A stretch of DNA of 64,000 bases from positions 434,001 to 498,000 of the forward strand of contig JAFCMP010000190.1 of NCBI GenBank assembly GCA_017506865.1, given 5' to 3'. The notes beneath the pieces were generated by a model. That model was not told where the DNA came from. It was given only the letters and a program-made list of their open reading frames with translations, and made no database searches. The position numbers were made by a program, and so were the translations under genes. The stretch is from Tribonema minus (Eukaryota; Sar; Xanthophyceae; Tribonematales; Tribonemataceae). Shown here in pieces: positions 1 through 10,382 of this stretch. The stretch's first letter is position 1, and each line of letters begins with the position of its first letter.

Positions 1-592
1 CCGCGCTAACGGCTGAGAGCAGCGGCGCTGCGGCGCTGACGATTGCTCGCAGCAGCGGCCGCGCCGGCGCGACGCGGCATTTGGCAAACACTGACGCAGG
101 GGAATGATGCTGTGCTCGGGACTTTGTGGACGCACTGGGTGGCTGCTGCATGCAAGTAGAGCTTTCGACACAGGTGGGGTGACAGAGTCTGATGGCGTGG
201 CAGCAGCGGACACTGGAACGCACTGCTCGCACTGACCCCAGTCAGCTGGCCGCACATGCTTCGTTTCTGTGCAAGGATTGTATGTCATGGTACAGGTCTA
301 TTGCTGGTGCGCTAATCTACTGAGCCTGGCACTGACACAACAAGTTTAGCTGACGCATACATTGCACCTCGCAGCATAGTGCACCGGCCGCGTGTCGCCA
401 ATCGCGCCGGTTGCCCAAGCAGCATAAGCGCAAGACTAATGCAGCCCCTGCTGCGACTACCACTCATGGCATGCGATGGCACACCTGAACCCCCCCCCAT
501 GGAGTTCTATCGCACCACGAGGCACGGTTCAACATGAAAGCACACAATTCGTGTGCTGAGCGCTGATGCTGATCCTAGCTGCGCGGACTCAC
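1..592. other. Left edge, no supported exon
   Basis: This stretch should be intron, and perhaps further exons, of the SET-like gene that starts at 1084 on the minus strand. Minus-strand open frames exist (for example 6-257) but none shows SET, MYND or TPR motifs or a clean acceptor/donor pair. Confidence 0.3.
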
Positions 593-1084
593 CTGTGGGT
601 GCAGCTTCTGTGCATCCCTGTACTTGGGCCCCGCCTCCTCTGGCGGCTCCATGAGCAGGTCCATGACGCACATCTCCTCTGGCCCTATGCCAGCTTCCTC
701 CCTCTCCGCAAACGACGCCATGGGCACCACTGGCGTCTCCGCCAGCAGCAGAGTGCCAGGTGCAACGTCCGTGTCGACCACCATGCCTCTCCCGCCACCG
801 CGATTAGGCAGCAGAGAGAAGCGCAGGCACGGAGCCTGAAGGAGCGGCTGGTGCTGAAATGGCGCGATGGAGGCAGTGTCAACTTCTGCTGGCGGCGCTT
901 GGGAAGTTGAGGTTGTGGTGTTGAGGCCAACTGGTATTAGCCTGAACCAAGGCAGTTGCGCATCTGGGAGTGTGCGCTTGCTTGTGACTGAAGGCGGAGG
1001 TGCAGGAGTTGGCGCTGCCACGGAACCCTCGTCTTCGTCGTCAGAGCCGAAGCAAGCCCACGCAGAGTCCGCCGTGGTGTTCAT
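593..1084 (-). CDS. Probable SET-domain protein, first exon (partial gene)
   Basis: This is the 5' exon of a minus-strand gene. It starts at an ATG at 1084 and ends at a GTGAGT donor just below 593. The first ~90 residues are low-complexity and acidic (SDDEDEG, proline runs). They are followed by LRFSLLPNRGGGRGMVVDT and then APGTLLLAETPVVPM. That arrangement of a G-R-G turn, 'D..PGTLLL.E.P' and a following helix is how SET domains of the SMYD/TPR-SET type begin, so the likely role is protein lysine methylation. The catalytic NHSC and GEE-like motifs are not in this exon. I could not find convincing continuation exons in 1-592, so the rest probably lies off the left edge. The start codon lies 415 bp from the divergent G-alpha start. 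Confidence 0.45.
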
Positions 1085-1499
1085 GTTGGATCTTCCTGAA
1101 TACTGTACTATCAGGGGACTTCACAGGATGACAACTGCAGCACCTGACAAACCTCTATTTGATATAGTGGCGTAGCACCTGACTAAGTGATGGAAACAGC
1201 AAGCAAAAGCTCCCTCCTCAACTTCCTCAAAGTTCAACTCCTCAGTGCCCACGTAACTGCCGGCAGGCAGGGGCTCAGTTGTTGCCTCGCCGGCTACAAG
1301 AGACGTGGTACTCATGAGCAACAGGCAGCGCTTTGGGGGGAGCTCATGACCACATATAGTCATCAGCTGTGTCTTTCGCAGCACTCTTGACAGCCCATCG
1401 TGAGCCGGTCGAGGAGCGCCCGAGGGGGCTGGTGGGTTGTTTCGGAGGGGACTTGTTGACACAAGGACACCATAAGTGTGCAGGCAGGGCCAGGCCATC
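1085..1499. promoter_or_regulatory. Divergent intergenic region SET-like / G-alpha
   Basis: These 415 bp separate two head-to-head start codons and must hold both promoters and 5' leaders, unless further 5' exons exist. I see no clear TATA box. The region is less GC-rich than the flanking exons. Confidence 0.4.
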
Positions 1500-4400
1500 A
1501 TGGGCTGCGTGCTGTCACAGCCGGTGATGGCCACAGACGCGACGGTGAGTTGGCATTGTTGCCACTGCAATGTCTGGCCTCGCCAACACGGTCGACAGAG
1601 GTCGTCGATGAAAACAGCAGCAGCATGGCTGCGCTGAGACAGAGAGGCATGCAGTGCCCTCTGCTCATTTGAGTATGTGCCGAATTCTCGATTGTAAGGA
1701 ACTTTGCCATGCCCTCCTGCATTTGAGAACACTGATGCATTGTCCTCTTTGCGCAGACCGCGGAAGTGGAGAAGCAATTACAGGAAGCACAAGACAAAGA
1801 ACAATATCAATTCAAGGTGAGCTGCGCTGGTGCTTGTGGCAACGCCTGAGTGTGGTTTTCCTGCAGCCTCCTCGTGCAGCGCAATGCAGTGTCAGCAGGC
1901 ATCTTGCACGGTCTCTGCGCCCTAATACTGCTGCATGTCTTGCATCATGCCTGCACGTTGTGCTCACTGCAGATACTGCTGCTGGGAGCGGGTGAGAGCG
2001 GGAAGTCCACGGTGGTGAAGCAGGTCAAGCTTATATATAAGGGAGTGGTGACGGCGAAGGAGAAGGAGGTGAGACAGCACCAATTGTTGCAACGGAGGGT
2101 GATGTTTGTGGCAAGCTCGCGCAAGGCAGATGAATAAAAGGGCGCCCGCACTGCAAAGCAGCAGTCGGCAACCCCTCTGCTCGCAACAGCAGATGCTGCA
2201 CTTGTTGTCATCTCCTAGAGAGATGCGTGGCAGATGGACTCGCTGCAGTTGACGTGACACAGGCGGCAGCGCCATGTGTCGCCACCCATGCAGGGCTGCC
2301 TGGGCTGCTGTGGCTGCTGCAGCTCTTAATGTGTATCGCGGTGCTTCGCCATTGTGCTACACAGAGCCTGATGAGGCATGGCGCACGTGGGTCTCGCATG
2401 ACCACATTTGCATAACGCACCTTGCCTGAGAGTAGACATAATTTTCGATCTGGTGCCGGTGATGATTGGCAACAGACATTCAACTCAGCGCCTTGTACCC
2501 CCAATTCACTCATCCAAGCGCACCGCTGGTGCTGTCCATCACTACCCCATCCCTCACACCCCCTGCGCCCCCCCTCCCCCCCCCCCCAGGAGTACACGCA
2601 CGCGATCCGCCGCAACGTCATCGACAGCATGCAGACCATGCTGGACGCGATGGACTCCTTCGACATCGCGCTGGCGCGGCCGGGCAGCGCGGAGGCGGCG
2701 CAGCGCGTGCGCGCGGTGGACGCGGAGGCGACGCTGGAGGAGTCCCTGGCGCGCGACGTCACGGCGCTGTGGGCGGACGAGGGCATGCGCGCGACGTACG
2801 ACCGTCGCGACGAGTTCTGGCTGCTGGACGCGAGGTGCGTGTGCGCGGTACTATTCAAGGGTACTCTGAGCGATGCTGTAACACAGTGTATATGTAGCGG
2901 ATGCGGAGGCGACGCTCGAGGAGTTTCTGGCGCGCGACGTGACGGCGCTGTGGGCGGACGAGGGCGTGCGCGCGACGTGCGACCGCCGCGACGAGTTCTG
3001 GCTGCTCGACGCGAGGTGCCTGCGCGTGTCTGCGTGCGCAGGCTGTCCGTGTGCGCGCGTGCGGGGTGCCTGCGCAGCGAGCCTGCTCGCGCAGCGCTGT
3101 GTGGCTGCTCGACGCAAAATGCATGCGCGCGCGCAGCGGGCGACGGTGGCCGTGCGCTGAGTGCTGCCGTAGTGCGACTGATTGGAAAGCGCTCAGGGGG
3201 GGGGGGAGGTGGGCGCTCGCAACACGGTACGACCACTCTGTGGCCCGGGACCAGGGAACGCGCACGACGCACGAGGCACCGCATCATGTTATGGCGAGAC
3301 GCCTGACGCGAGCCTGCCCGGAGCGCTGCTGCCGAGTGCAGCTAACAAGGCAGCGCTCAGGGGGGGCCCTCGTGACGCGACTGATGGGTGGGGGACGGCG
3401 GAGGAGAGCCATGCACGAGGCGCCGCGACGCGGTCCGGCTGCGCGACGCAGGGTGGCGCGCGGAGAGCGCTGGCGATGGCGGTGAACGATCGTACGCGTG
3501 CGTGCGTGTGTGTGTGGCGTTGGCGGTGCGGAGGCGTGGAGCGGCGCGCCCGTGCGTGTGCTGTGTCGACGCAAGGGCGGGGGGGTGTACATATGTACTT
3601 CGAAGTATCCGTGTGCGTTGTTGTGTGAGGTGGGGAAGGGCAGGTATCGGCGCAGCGCGCACTGCGCGTGCTGCTTGCGCTATGCGCATCCGGCAAGGGC
3701 CCATCGCAGGTATCGCCAAGAGACGGTGCGCGGCCCGGGGGGAAGTGGGGGTCAAAGTCACTGGCATGACGCCTGCGTATGCCCATACATAGGGTATGGT
3801 GAGGGCTCAGGTCTGACCAGCGGCAGTGCTCATTGTATGTGCGCGCGCGAGCGTCGAGCGGTGAGTTGGTGATGCTCACCGACTGGGATGTGTGCCAGGC
3901 GTGCGTTGCTCTTGCGGAGCGATCAGCCACGGAGTGCAACATTCGGAGCTCTGGTATGCTCAACAAGCGGCGTGCGTTACGTGTCAGTACAGTCCAACCA
4001 GTGGCTGCACCACGTCATAGTGCAGTGCTGCGGTGCATTGAGCAACATAGCAGTGCAATTTCACAACAACAGCACTGGTGACGCGTGCCATTGGCTGGCG
4101 CGCTGGTCGCCATAGGATTATGCTGCGTCGCGATTGCGGTCGTGCAGGTGCTTCTTAGGGTATGTTGATACCTGCATTGGGGGAAAGTGCAGCGGTTACA
4201 TCCGTAACTGTCGCAGCACCTGCCATATCATGGCACCAGCGGCTAACGCTGTCAGGCAAACTGGTCTGCGCTGTTTCCAGTACTGTACGCCTGAGGCAGC
4301 AGGCACTTATCGGCAGTGCAACGCATCGTGGCGCCATCATGGACTTGGACCTGCGCCGTGCTGGCACAGAATGCTCACGGTTATCGCTGAGAGGAATTTG

Positions 4401-7400
4401 CACCAATGCGTAGGAAGTGAGCAGCCATGGAGGGCAAGACAAACACGCCATGAGGTCTGTTGTCATATAGCCAACAACGGTTCTCCCTCCCACGCTAATG
4501 CACGTGTACATTCCTTCCAGTGAGCTCTGCATCACCATGCATGCTGTGACAAAACATGCACATGAGCTCAACCAAATCCGCTGGCCACGTGTTTTGCACC
4601 TGTGCACTGCCGCTGCAGTCAGTACTACTTTGAGGAGGCTCTGCGCCTGGCAGAACCGGACTACGAGCCCACAGGTGAGCCAGGCAGCTACATACATACC
4701 CTCAAAGACGACGTGCTGGCGCTCACCATCATGTCTTGTGCAGTGGAGGGCCGCGCTCAGTAGCGTTCATGATAGTGAGCCGCCTCCCATGTCGCCACCA
4801 GCTGGTGTGAAGGCGCATCCCTGGAGTTCGAGCTGCGGACGGAGGCGTGCTCCCCTTTCACTGAGCCATCGGCACTCTGGCGACTTGTGTGTCGCTGAGC
4901 ACTGCTGCTGCTGAGCGTCATCACTGCTTGCACGTTCTGAGCGCTGCGCAGTCAGCACCGCGCAGCGCCGCTTGCCTGCGCTCTGCGCTCGCACCCTAAG
5001 CTCTGTATTGCGACCTGAGCTAGCTCCGTGCCGAGGGGCGCTGATGCGGGTTGAGAGTGCTGACGTGCCTAAGCACTGCTGCTCATGTGCTGAGCGCTAC
5101 TGTGGGGTGTCAGCGGTAGGTCTTCTTCCTGTTACAGCGGAGGCAGCAGAAGGGGGACCGCATATTAGCAGTTAGGGTAGGTGGCGGTAGAGCCGCTGGC
5201 ATTGTCATCTTCGACCTTTACAAAGTGGTTTCTGCTGTACACTGCTCTTACTTTGAGGTCCTGCCGCACGATGATGTGCCTGAGCACTGCTGTCCTTATG
5301 ATGTGCCTGAGCGCTGCTGTGCTGATGATGTGCTTGAGCACTGGTCTGCTGATGTGCCTGAGCGCTGCTGCTGTGCCTGAACGCTGCTGTGCTGGTCTGC
5401 TGATGCGACTGAGCGCTGCTGCTGTGCCTGAGCACTGCTGCGCTGGGTCTGCTGCTGATGTGCCTGAGCGCTGCTGCTGCGGTGGCGCACGCGCAGACGA
5501 GGACATGATCATGACGCGCGTGCGGACGACGGGCATTGTGGTCACTGACTTCGAGGAGAAGCCCTACAGCTACTCGGTGAGAGCCCCCCCTCGTTTGCTG
5601 ATGCTGAGATGTTCGGGACAGTGCCGCTTTGTCATGAGCAGCGCCAGCACACACACTTGGGGCCACACATGCTGCCAAAGCATGACATTTGCCGCACATT
5701 CCCTTGTACAAGCGCCAGGGCAGTGGCAGAGTCCAGCCTTCACCCTACAGCCACTCGGGGTGAGAGCCCCCCTTGTTTGCAAGCGTTCGCAGAGGCCACC
5801 AATGACCACATTTAAGAGGCAACGTCGCAGCTACAGTCCTGCACCATTGTGTGACCTAGTGAAACATGCCGTGAGGACGAACGACCCTGGCTGATTGATA
5901 GGTTCTCGGTGTGTGCCGCGCTCAACAAATGTGGATTGCGATCGCAGATGGCGCAAGGGCAACCGCAGCAGAACAACAGCAGAACAGCATGATCAAGCAT
6001 GAACTGGCTGAGCACTGCGGAATCATGACCTGTACATTTTGCTGTTGCGCAGCGGCGCCGGCGCATGCCACCCTTGCAGTTTATTGTATATGGAAGTATC
6101 TACCAGTACGACAGAGTAGCCTGTCTTCGGCATTTGCAATGATACTGTGCACTGTCATTGATTGAGTAGCCCCTGTTGGGCAAGCACGTGTGTGGGCATC
6201 AGACATAATTTGTTTCCATATTCCTCCAGCACACTCTGCACAAGTGGACAACGCGGCTCATCATCTATGCGCACTGTCACGCCGCTGCTGCAGTTGGTGG
6301 ACGTTGGCGGGCAGCGGAGCGAACGGAGAAAGTGGGTGAGTGCACAACTGACACTCCAGGGGTACATGCCAGTTGTACTTTGTTCCGCTTGAAACTCCAT
6401 ACTGCACCATGTCGTATACAACACGCACTTCAAAGTAGTAGTGTTACCAGTTGAACCTGGCATTGTCGTTGTGACTGCAAGGTTTGCGGCAGAGGCAAGT
6501 ATAGACGGTGGTGCTGCGCATCCCTGAAGGGGTGGACTGCCTTCAGGCTGCCACGTCGGAATGAGGGTGACTAACGCAGCAGCTACCAGCAAGAATGGTA
6601 TTGTTCGCTTGCCTGCTACTTGAAGTACATCGATTTGGTTGCTTGTGCGATGCTCTTACTCTGCCCGCACCCCCTGCTTTTGCCGTTGAGTCAATGGCAT
6701 GAGCCGTAGGTTCCACAGCAGAAGGCAGCACCGCGCCTGACCCATGACAACATCAGCAACCGTTGTGAGAATGCTTTGTTGATATTCCTGTCACGCTGCA
6801 TGCACTTCCCTTGGCTGCTATGATGATGCATACCGCCACACCAGCTACCGAGTGCACACAGCGCTGCCTGGTGATGCCACTACTGACCCTGTTGCCATCC
6901 CGCTCCCCACAACTCTGTTGTACAGATACACTGCTTTGATGACGTGAAAGCGATCATCTTCCTCGAAGGTTTGAGCGGGTGAGTGCGCCAGCCCGCCTGA
7001 CTGCACATGTGCTGCATGCGCATTGTATGTCTTGCGCCGATAGCCGACTGCACCGCTGCCAATGCTTTAGCACGCAGCTGTGCTCAAGTTCATCAGGCGC
7101 ACATGCGCGTTTCAACCCAACGGTCCGCGTGCATGGATGGCCAGATCGAACTATGACATGCGCATGTAGGAGGAGTCCTGGAGGACAGTCGCGGTCGGGG
7201 GCGCATGGCAGGCGACTGAGGAGGGGGCCCAGACCAGGCACCTGTGGAGTGCTGCCTGTCTTGCGACCATAATGGTGACGCTCAACCAGACCACATTCAT
7301 CAGCAGGGCCACAGCTCACTCACGTGCATGCACGCGTATGGCGTGCTTGTCCCACATCTGCCGACAGCAGCTGGGCAGGACGTATCCCCGATGCGGTGTA

Positions 7401-9187
7401 CGACAAGTCGACGGCACGTGAATTTGACCAGTACACAGCACGTGAAAACAGAAGCGCTACAGTATCCTTCAATTCAAAACTGTGCGCGTAGCCAAGCAGC
7501 GGATGCTGCAGTTGTGATCCATCTTGCTTCAAATGAGCGCGCGTATCAAGCAACTGTCCCGCCTTGCAGCATGGTCAGCGCCGCCGATGCGCTCTTGTGA
7601 GTGCTTGAAGCAACTGACCCAGCATGGTCATGTGCAATCATTTCACGACTTTGAACACGAGTGCGCAGCGCGTGCGCCTGCATCGTCGCAAACGAGATGC
7701 TGTCAAGTCTCTGTGTGATTGCCCTGGCTATCTCCCTCTGCCCACGCAGCTACCACCAGTGTGAGGACACCTCGGTGAACGTATTTGAAGTTCCACTCTT
7801 GAAGCACCAATATCACGTGATGAATGATGCTGAAAAAGGCATTTTTGAAGTGCCTTTGTTGAAGTACCAGACATGTTTGTGATGACAATCTCGTGCCATT
7901 GCTCCGCGCCCCTCTCCGTTTTACAGCTACCACCAGGTGCTGTTTGAGGACACCTCGGTGAACCGCATGCACGAGAGCCTGCAGCTCTTTGAGGAGATTG
8001 TGAAGAATCCCATCTTCGTGAACACGCCCATTTTTGTCTTCCTCAACAAGAAGGACCTGTTCGAGCAGATGGTGAGTCACGGGACGCTGTTGATGTGCGC
8101 TTGCAGCACAAGCTGTCGAGGTATGTGTCGTGAGGCGAAACGTGCACACTGCACATCTGTGGTGTGCATCAGAGGATGGAGCATGAGCACAGTGGGCTCT
8201 GCCGTGGCTCACCAATAGTGTGCACGTGCTACTCCTCAAGTCTTTGATAGCATGTGACCAAGCAGATGAACGCGGGGGTAGAACCTGCAGAGTTTGCTGG
8301 CTGTGCCGCTTAGGGTTAGGGTTAGGGTGAGGGTTAGGTGTACGTCACGCTCCACGCCTGCAGACTTCCAGCAGACTGGTGCCCTGCGCCCTCATCGCCT
8401 GCTACTGCGGAGCGCTGCGCCTTGACGCGTGCGCCGCACCCCTGCCTACATACCTACCCACCCGCAGATTGCCAAGACGTCCCTCAAGGTGTGCTTCCCC
8501 GATGAACGGTACCTGCCGCTCTGCGCCCTCGCCGGCTGCTGCTGCGGAGCACTGTGCACTCACGCATGCGCTGCGCGCTTGCCTACATACCTACCTACCC
8601 GCAGATTGCCAAGACGTCCCTCAAGGTGTGCTTCCCCGAGTACGACGGCCCCGAGGGCGAGGCGCGGCCGGCGCTGGAGTTCATCGAGAAGAAGTACAAG
8701 GACATAATGGACAAGTACTGCCCAGGGAAGGGCGTGATCATCCACGTCGTTGCCGCGCGCGTGCGCATGGACATGAAGATCGCCTTTGGCGAGGTCAAGG
8801 AGCAGATCAAGAGCATATATGTGAGTGGTGACTCACTCACTCTTAGCCAGTCGGAATGACATTGGGATTCGAGCATACTTGCCTGTTGTTTGCATCGTGT
8901 ACCTGAACCCGGTGCGTACCATGCCGCGAACGCTTGCGTCGCCAAATCACATGGGTGCATCACATGCCACTCAGAGCGCTGCATTGTTCAGTAAAGAGAG
9001 CCAGGACAGCCTGCCTGCAATCTGTGCTCGCCCCTCTGCAGTGAGCGATGCTACCATGACTTCAGCCGTCTCGCATGGCGCATTCCGTCACACCTGAGTA
9101 AATGTTATGCGTTGCAGCTTCTTGCATTGCGCACAGCTCACCGCGCTGCGTGTGCAGTGGTCAGAGTTCATGCGCCTCCACCTCTGA
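1500..9187 (+). CDS. Heterotrimeric G-protein alpha subunit
   Basis: GTP-binding switch subunit that couples membrane receptors to effectors at the inner plasma membrane. Exons: 1500-1544, 1757-1816, 1973-2068, 2590-2834, 4619-4674, 5497-5576, 6294-6335, 6926-6978, 7927-8071, 8605-8820, 9158-9187. Every junction keeps phase, giving 355 aa, the usual family length. The N-terminus MGCVLSQ carries the Gly2 myristoylation and Cys3 palmitoylation signals. Motifs are P-loop GAGESGKST (40-48), switch I RVRTTGI (175-181), switch II DVGGQRSERRKW with catalytic Gln201, and NKKD (266-269). The usual TCA[TV] guanine-contact loop reads VVAA (322-325), a real departure from the family. The last exon (WSEFMRLHL) is short and less certain; an alternative acceptor near 9118 gives a longer, less typical tail. 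Introns hold echoes of exons 4, 9 and 10. A polyadenylation signal follows at 9533. Confidence 0.93.
2900..3015 (+). repeat. Echo of G-alpha exon 4 in intron 4
   Basis: A 116-bp direct copy of 2719-2834, aligned without gaps and differing at about 9 positions (~92% identical). It ends at the same GAG|GTGC donor junction. Read in the parental frame it stays open, and about half the changes are silent. It has no acceptor that would put it in the parental frame, so I treat it as intronic. A shorter third fragment of the exon end lies near 3103-3116. Confidence 0.9.
5269..5479 (+). repeat. Minisatellite TGATGTGCCTGAGCGCTGCTG in intron 5
   Basis: About eight degenerate tandem units of roughly 20-30 bp built on 'GATGTGCCTGAGC(G/A)CTGCTG'. 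The array ends about 20 bp before the acceptor of G-alpha exon 6. The core AGCGCT is palindromic and recurs elsewhere in the window. Confidence 0.85.
7750..7780 (+). repeat. Echo of the start of G-alpha exon 9
   Basis: Copies the first ~38 bases of exon 9 (7927 onward) together with its CAG acceptor, with about 7 bases missing inside (CTACCACCAG then TGAGGACACC). It is followed by two related ~33-bp segments (TTTGAAGT..C..TTGAAG.ACCA) at about 7782-7815 and 7838-7872. Confidence 0.8.
8310..8337 (+). repeat. Interstitial telomere-like TTAGGG repeat
   Basis: About four TTAGGG units with one TGAGGG variant inside the last long intron of the G-alpha gene. Confidence 0.85.
8382..8641 (+). repeat. 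Tandem duplication across the exon 10 acceptor
   Basis: Two ~123-bp units (about 8382-8504 and 8519-8641) offset by exactly 137 bp. Each contains ~85 bp of intron, a CCCGCAG acceptor and 37 bp of exon 10 (coding IAKTSLKVCFP). The second unit leads into the full exon. The first diverges after CCCCGA. Confidence 0.92.
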
Positions 9188-10382
9188 GCCCAGCCCTTCG
9201 CATCATCGCACCACCGCAGGCGGAGCGGGCAGGGAAGAAGAAACGGAAGTGAAGGGAGTGAGCAGTCGCTGCGCCGTCGAGGCACCAGATTAGGTGCCTT
9301 GCTGCGCGGCGGCCTGGCCTATTTCTGTCGACGCACTGCTGCGCAGTCTGCGGCGGACACCGCCGCTGCTCGGGCGGCGGTTAGGGTACTTGGAACCCTG
9401 GCGCTGAGCCCAGAGCTCGGTGGCGGCAGGCCGTCACGAGAGGCGCTGTGGGGCTGGCACGCGCGGCGACCAAGTGCCGCTGTGCTGCTACGGCACCACC
9501 ACAAACCGGGGAAGGGCGGCCTCACCGCCTTCAATAAAGACTGCAACTCGTTGAATCTCGCTTTGTCTTCGCGGTGGCTTGCGAGCTCATGTGATCTTCT
9601 GCTGGAAGTGTGTAGAAAGTTTCAGTGGGAACCTGGTGTCGCTAAAGCTTTGTCCGCAGCTGGGCGTGCCAAGGTTAGCCCTTGATTTCAGCCCCCACCA
9701 AATGCCCCTCCGTTTCTGAAACGTGGCGCATCATCATCACAGTATCCTTCAAGTGCTCGCCGAAAGCACAGAGGGCAGTCGAACAGACTCAATGACAGCC
9801 AGAGTGCACAAGGATTGACGGGGTGAGCATTGCGACCACGTCCCGTCCATGGGCACCATGCCACCCCCGATCTCCTGCCGTTGGGGGCGCATCCCTGGCA
9901 GGCTTTTACAGGGTCCTCGGGAGGTAGGTAGGTATATACGGAGCCAAGAGGCACACAGAAAAAGTTGCAAGGTTTAGCCCGCAGCGGCAGCGTCACAAGC
10001 AGATGCGCGCAGCAGTCTGCTTTTGACTCGAACCTACAGAGTTATCACCTGTCAGCTCTTCGTGCGTTCTCTGGTGCCACTTTTCACCCGCTGGCGCCTC
10101 TGGGCGCAGCTTCCTGGGAACGAGGTAAGCCTTACACACCTTGCTGATTATACCTGGCTTGGCCACAGCTGAACGCAGCACGTGCTTGGTATGACCGGCA
10201 CTCGCTTTTGTTCCGCAGCTGCAGGGGCTGGTAGGTCGCCAGACCGGCGTACCCTGAAGCTATCTGCAGCTCTTGCACATGATACTGACCTGCGCAGGGT
10301 AGCAAAGGACAGCCAGCAGCAAACAGCTCTGTTCCCTGGGCCTTGATTGTTGTCCTGCAGGCAGCTGTAGCGGCGCAGCACT
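9188..10382. other. Intergenic region G-alpha / myosin
   Basis: Holds the G-alpha 3' UTR and the myosin promoter and leader. An open frame at 9299-9685 on the plus strand has no recognisable family and no splice context, so I did not call it. A GAG|GTAAGC donor-like site near 10124 could end a non-coding 5' exon of the myosin. Confidence 0.4.
9533..9538 (+). terminator. Candidate polyadenylation signal AATAAA (G-alpha)
   Basis: AATAAA lies about 345 bp after the G-alpha stop codon, on the sense strand. It is the only such hexamer I noticed between this stop and the myosin start. Confidence 0.5.

Noticed and set aside
2897-3015. G-alpha exon 4 echo as a mutually exclusive exon
   Set aside because: No acceptor places it in the parental frame after exon 3 or exon 4, so it cannot replace or extend the exon cleanly.
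9299-9685. Open frame of 128 codons after the G-alpha gene
   Set aside because: No recognisable domain; it spans the candidate polyadenylation signal and lies in the presumed 3' UTR.
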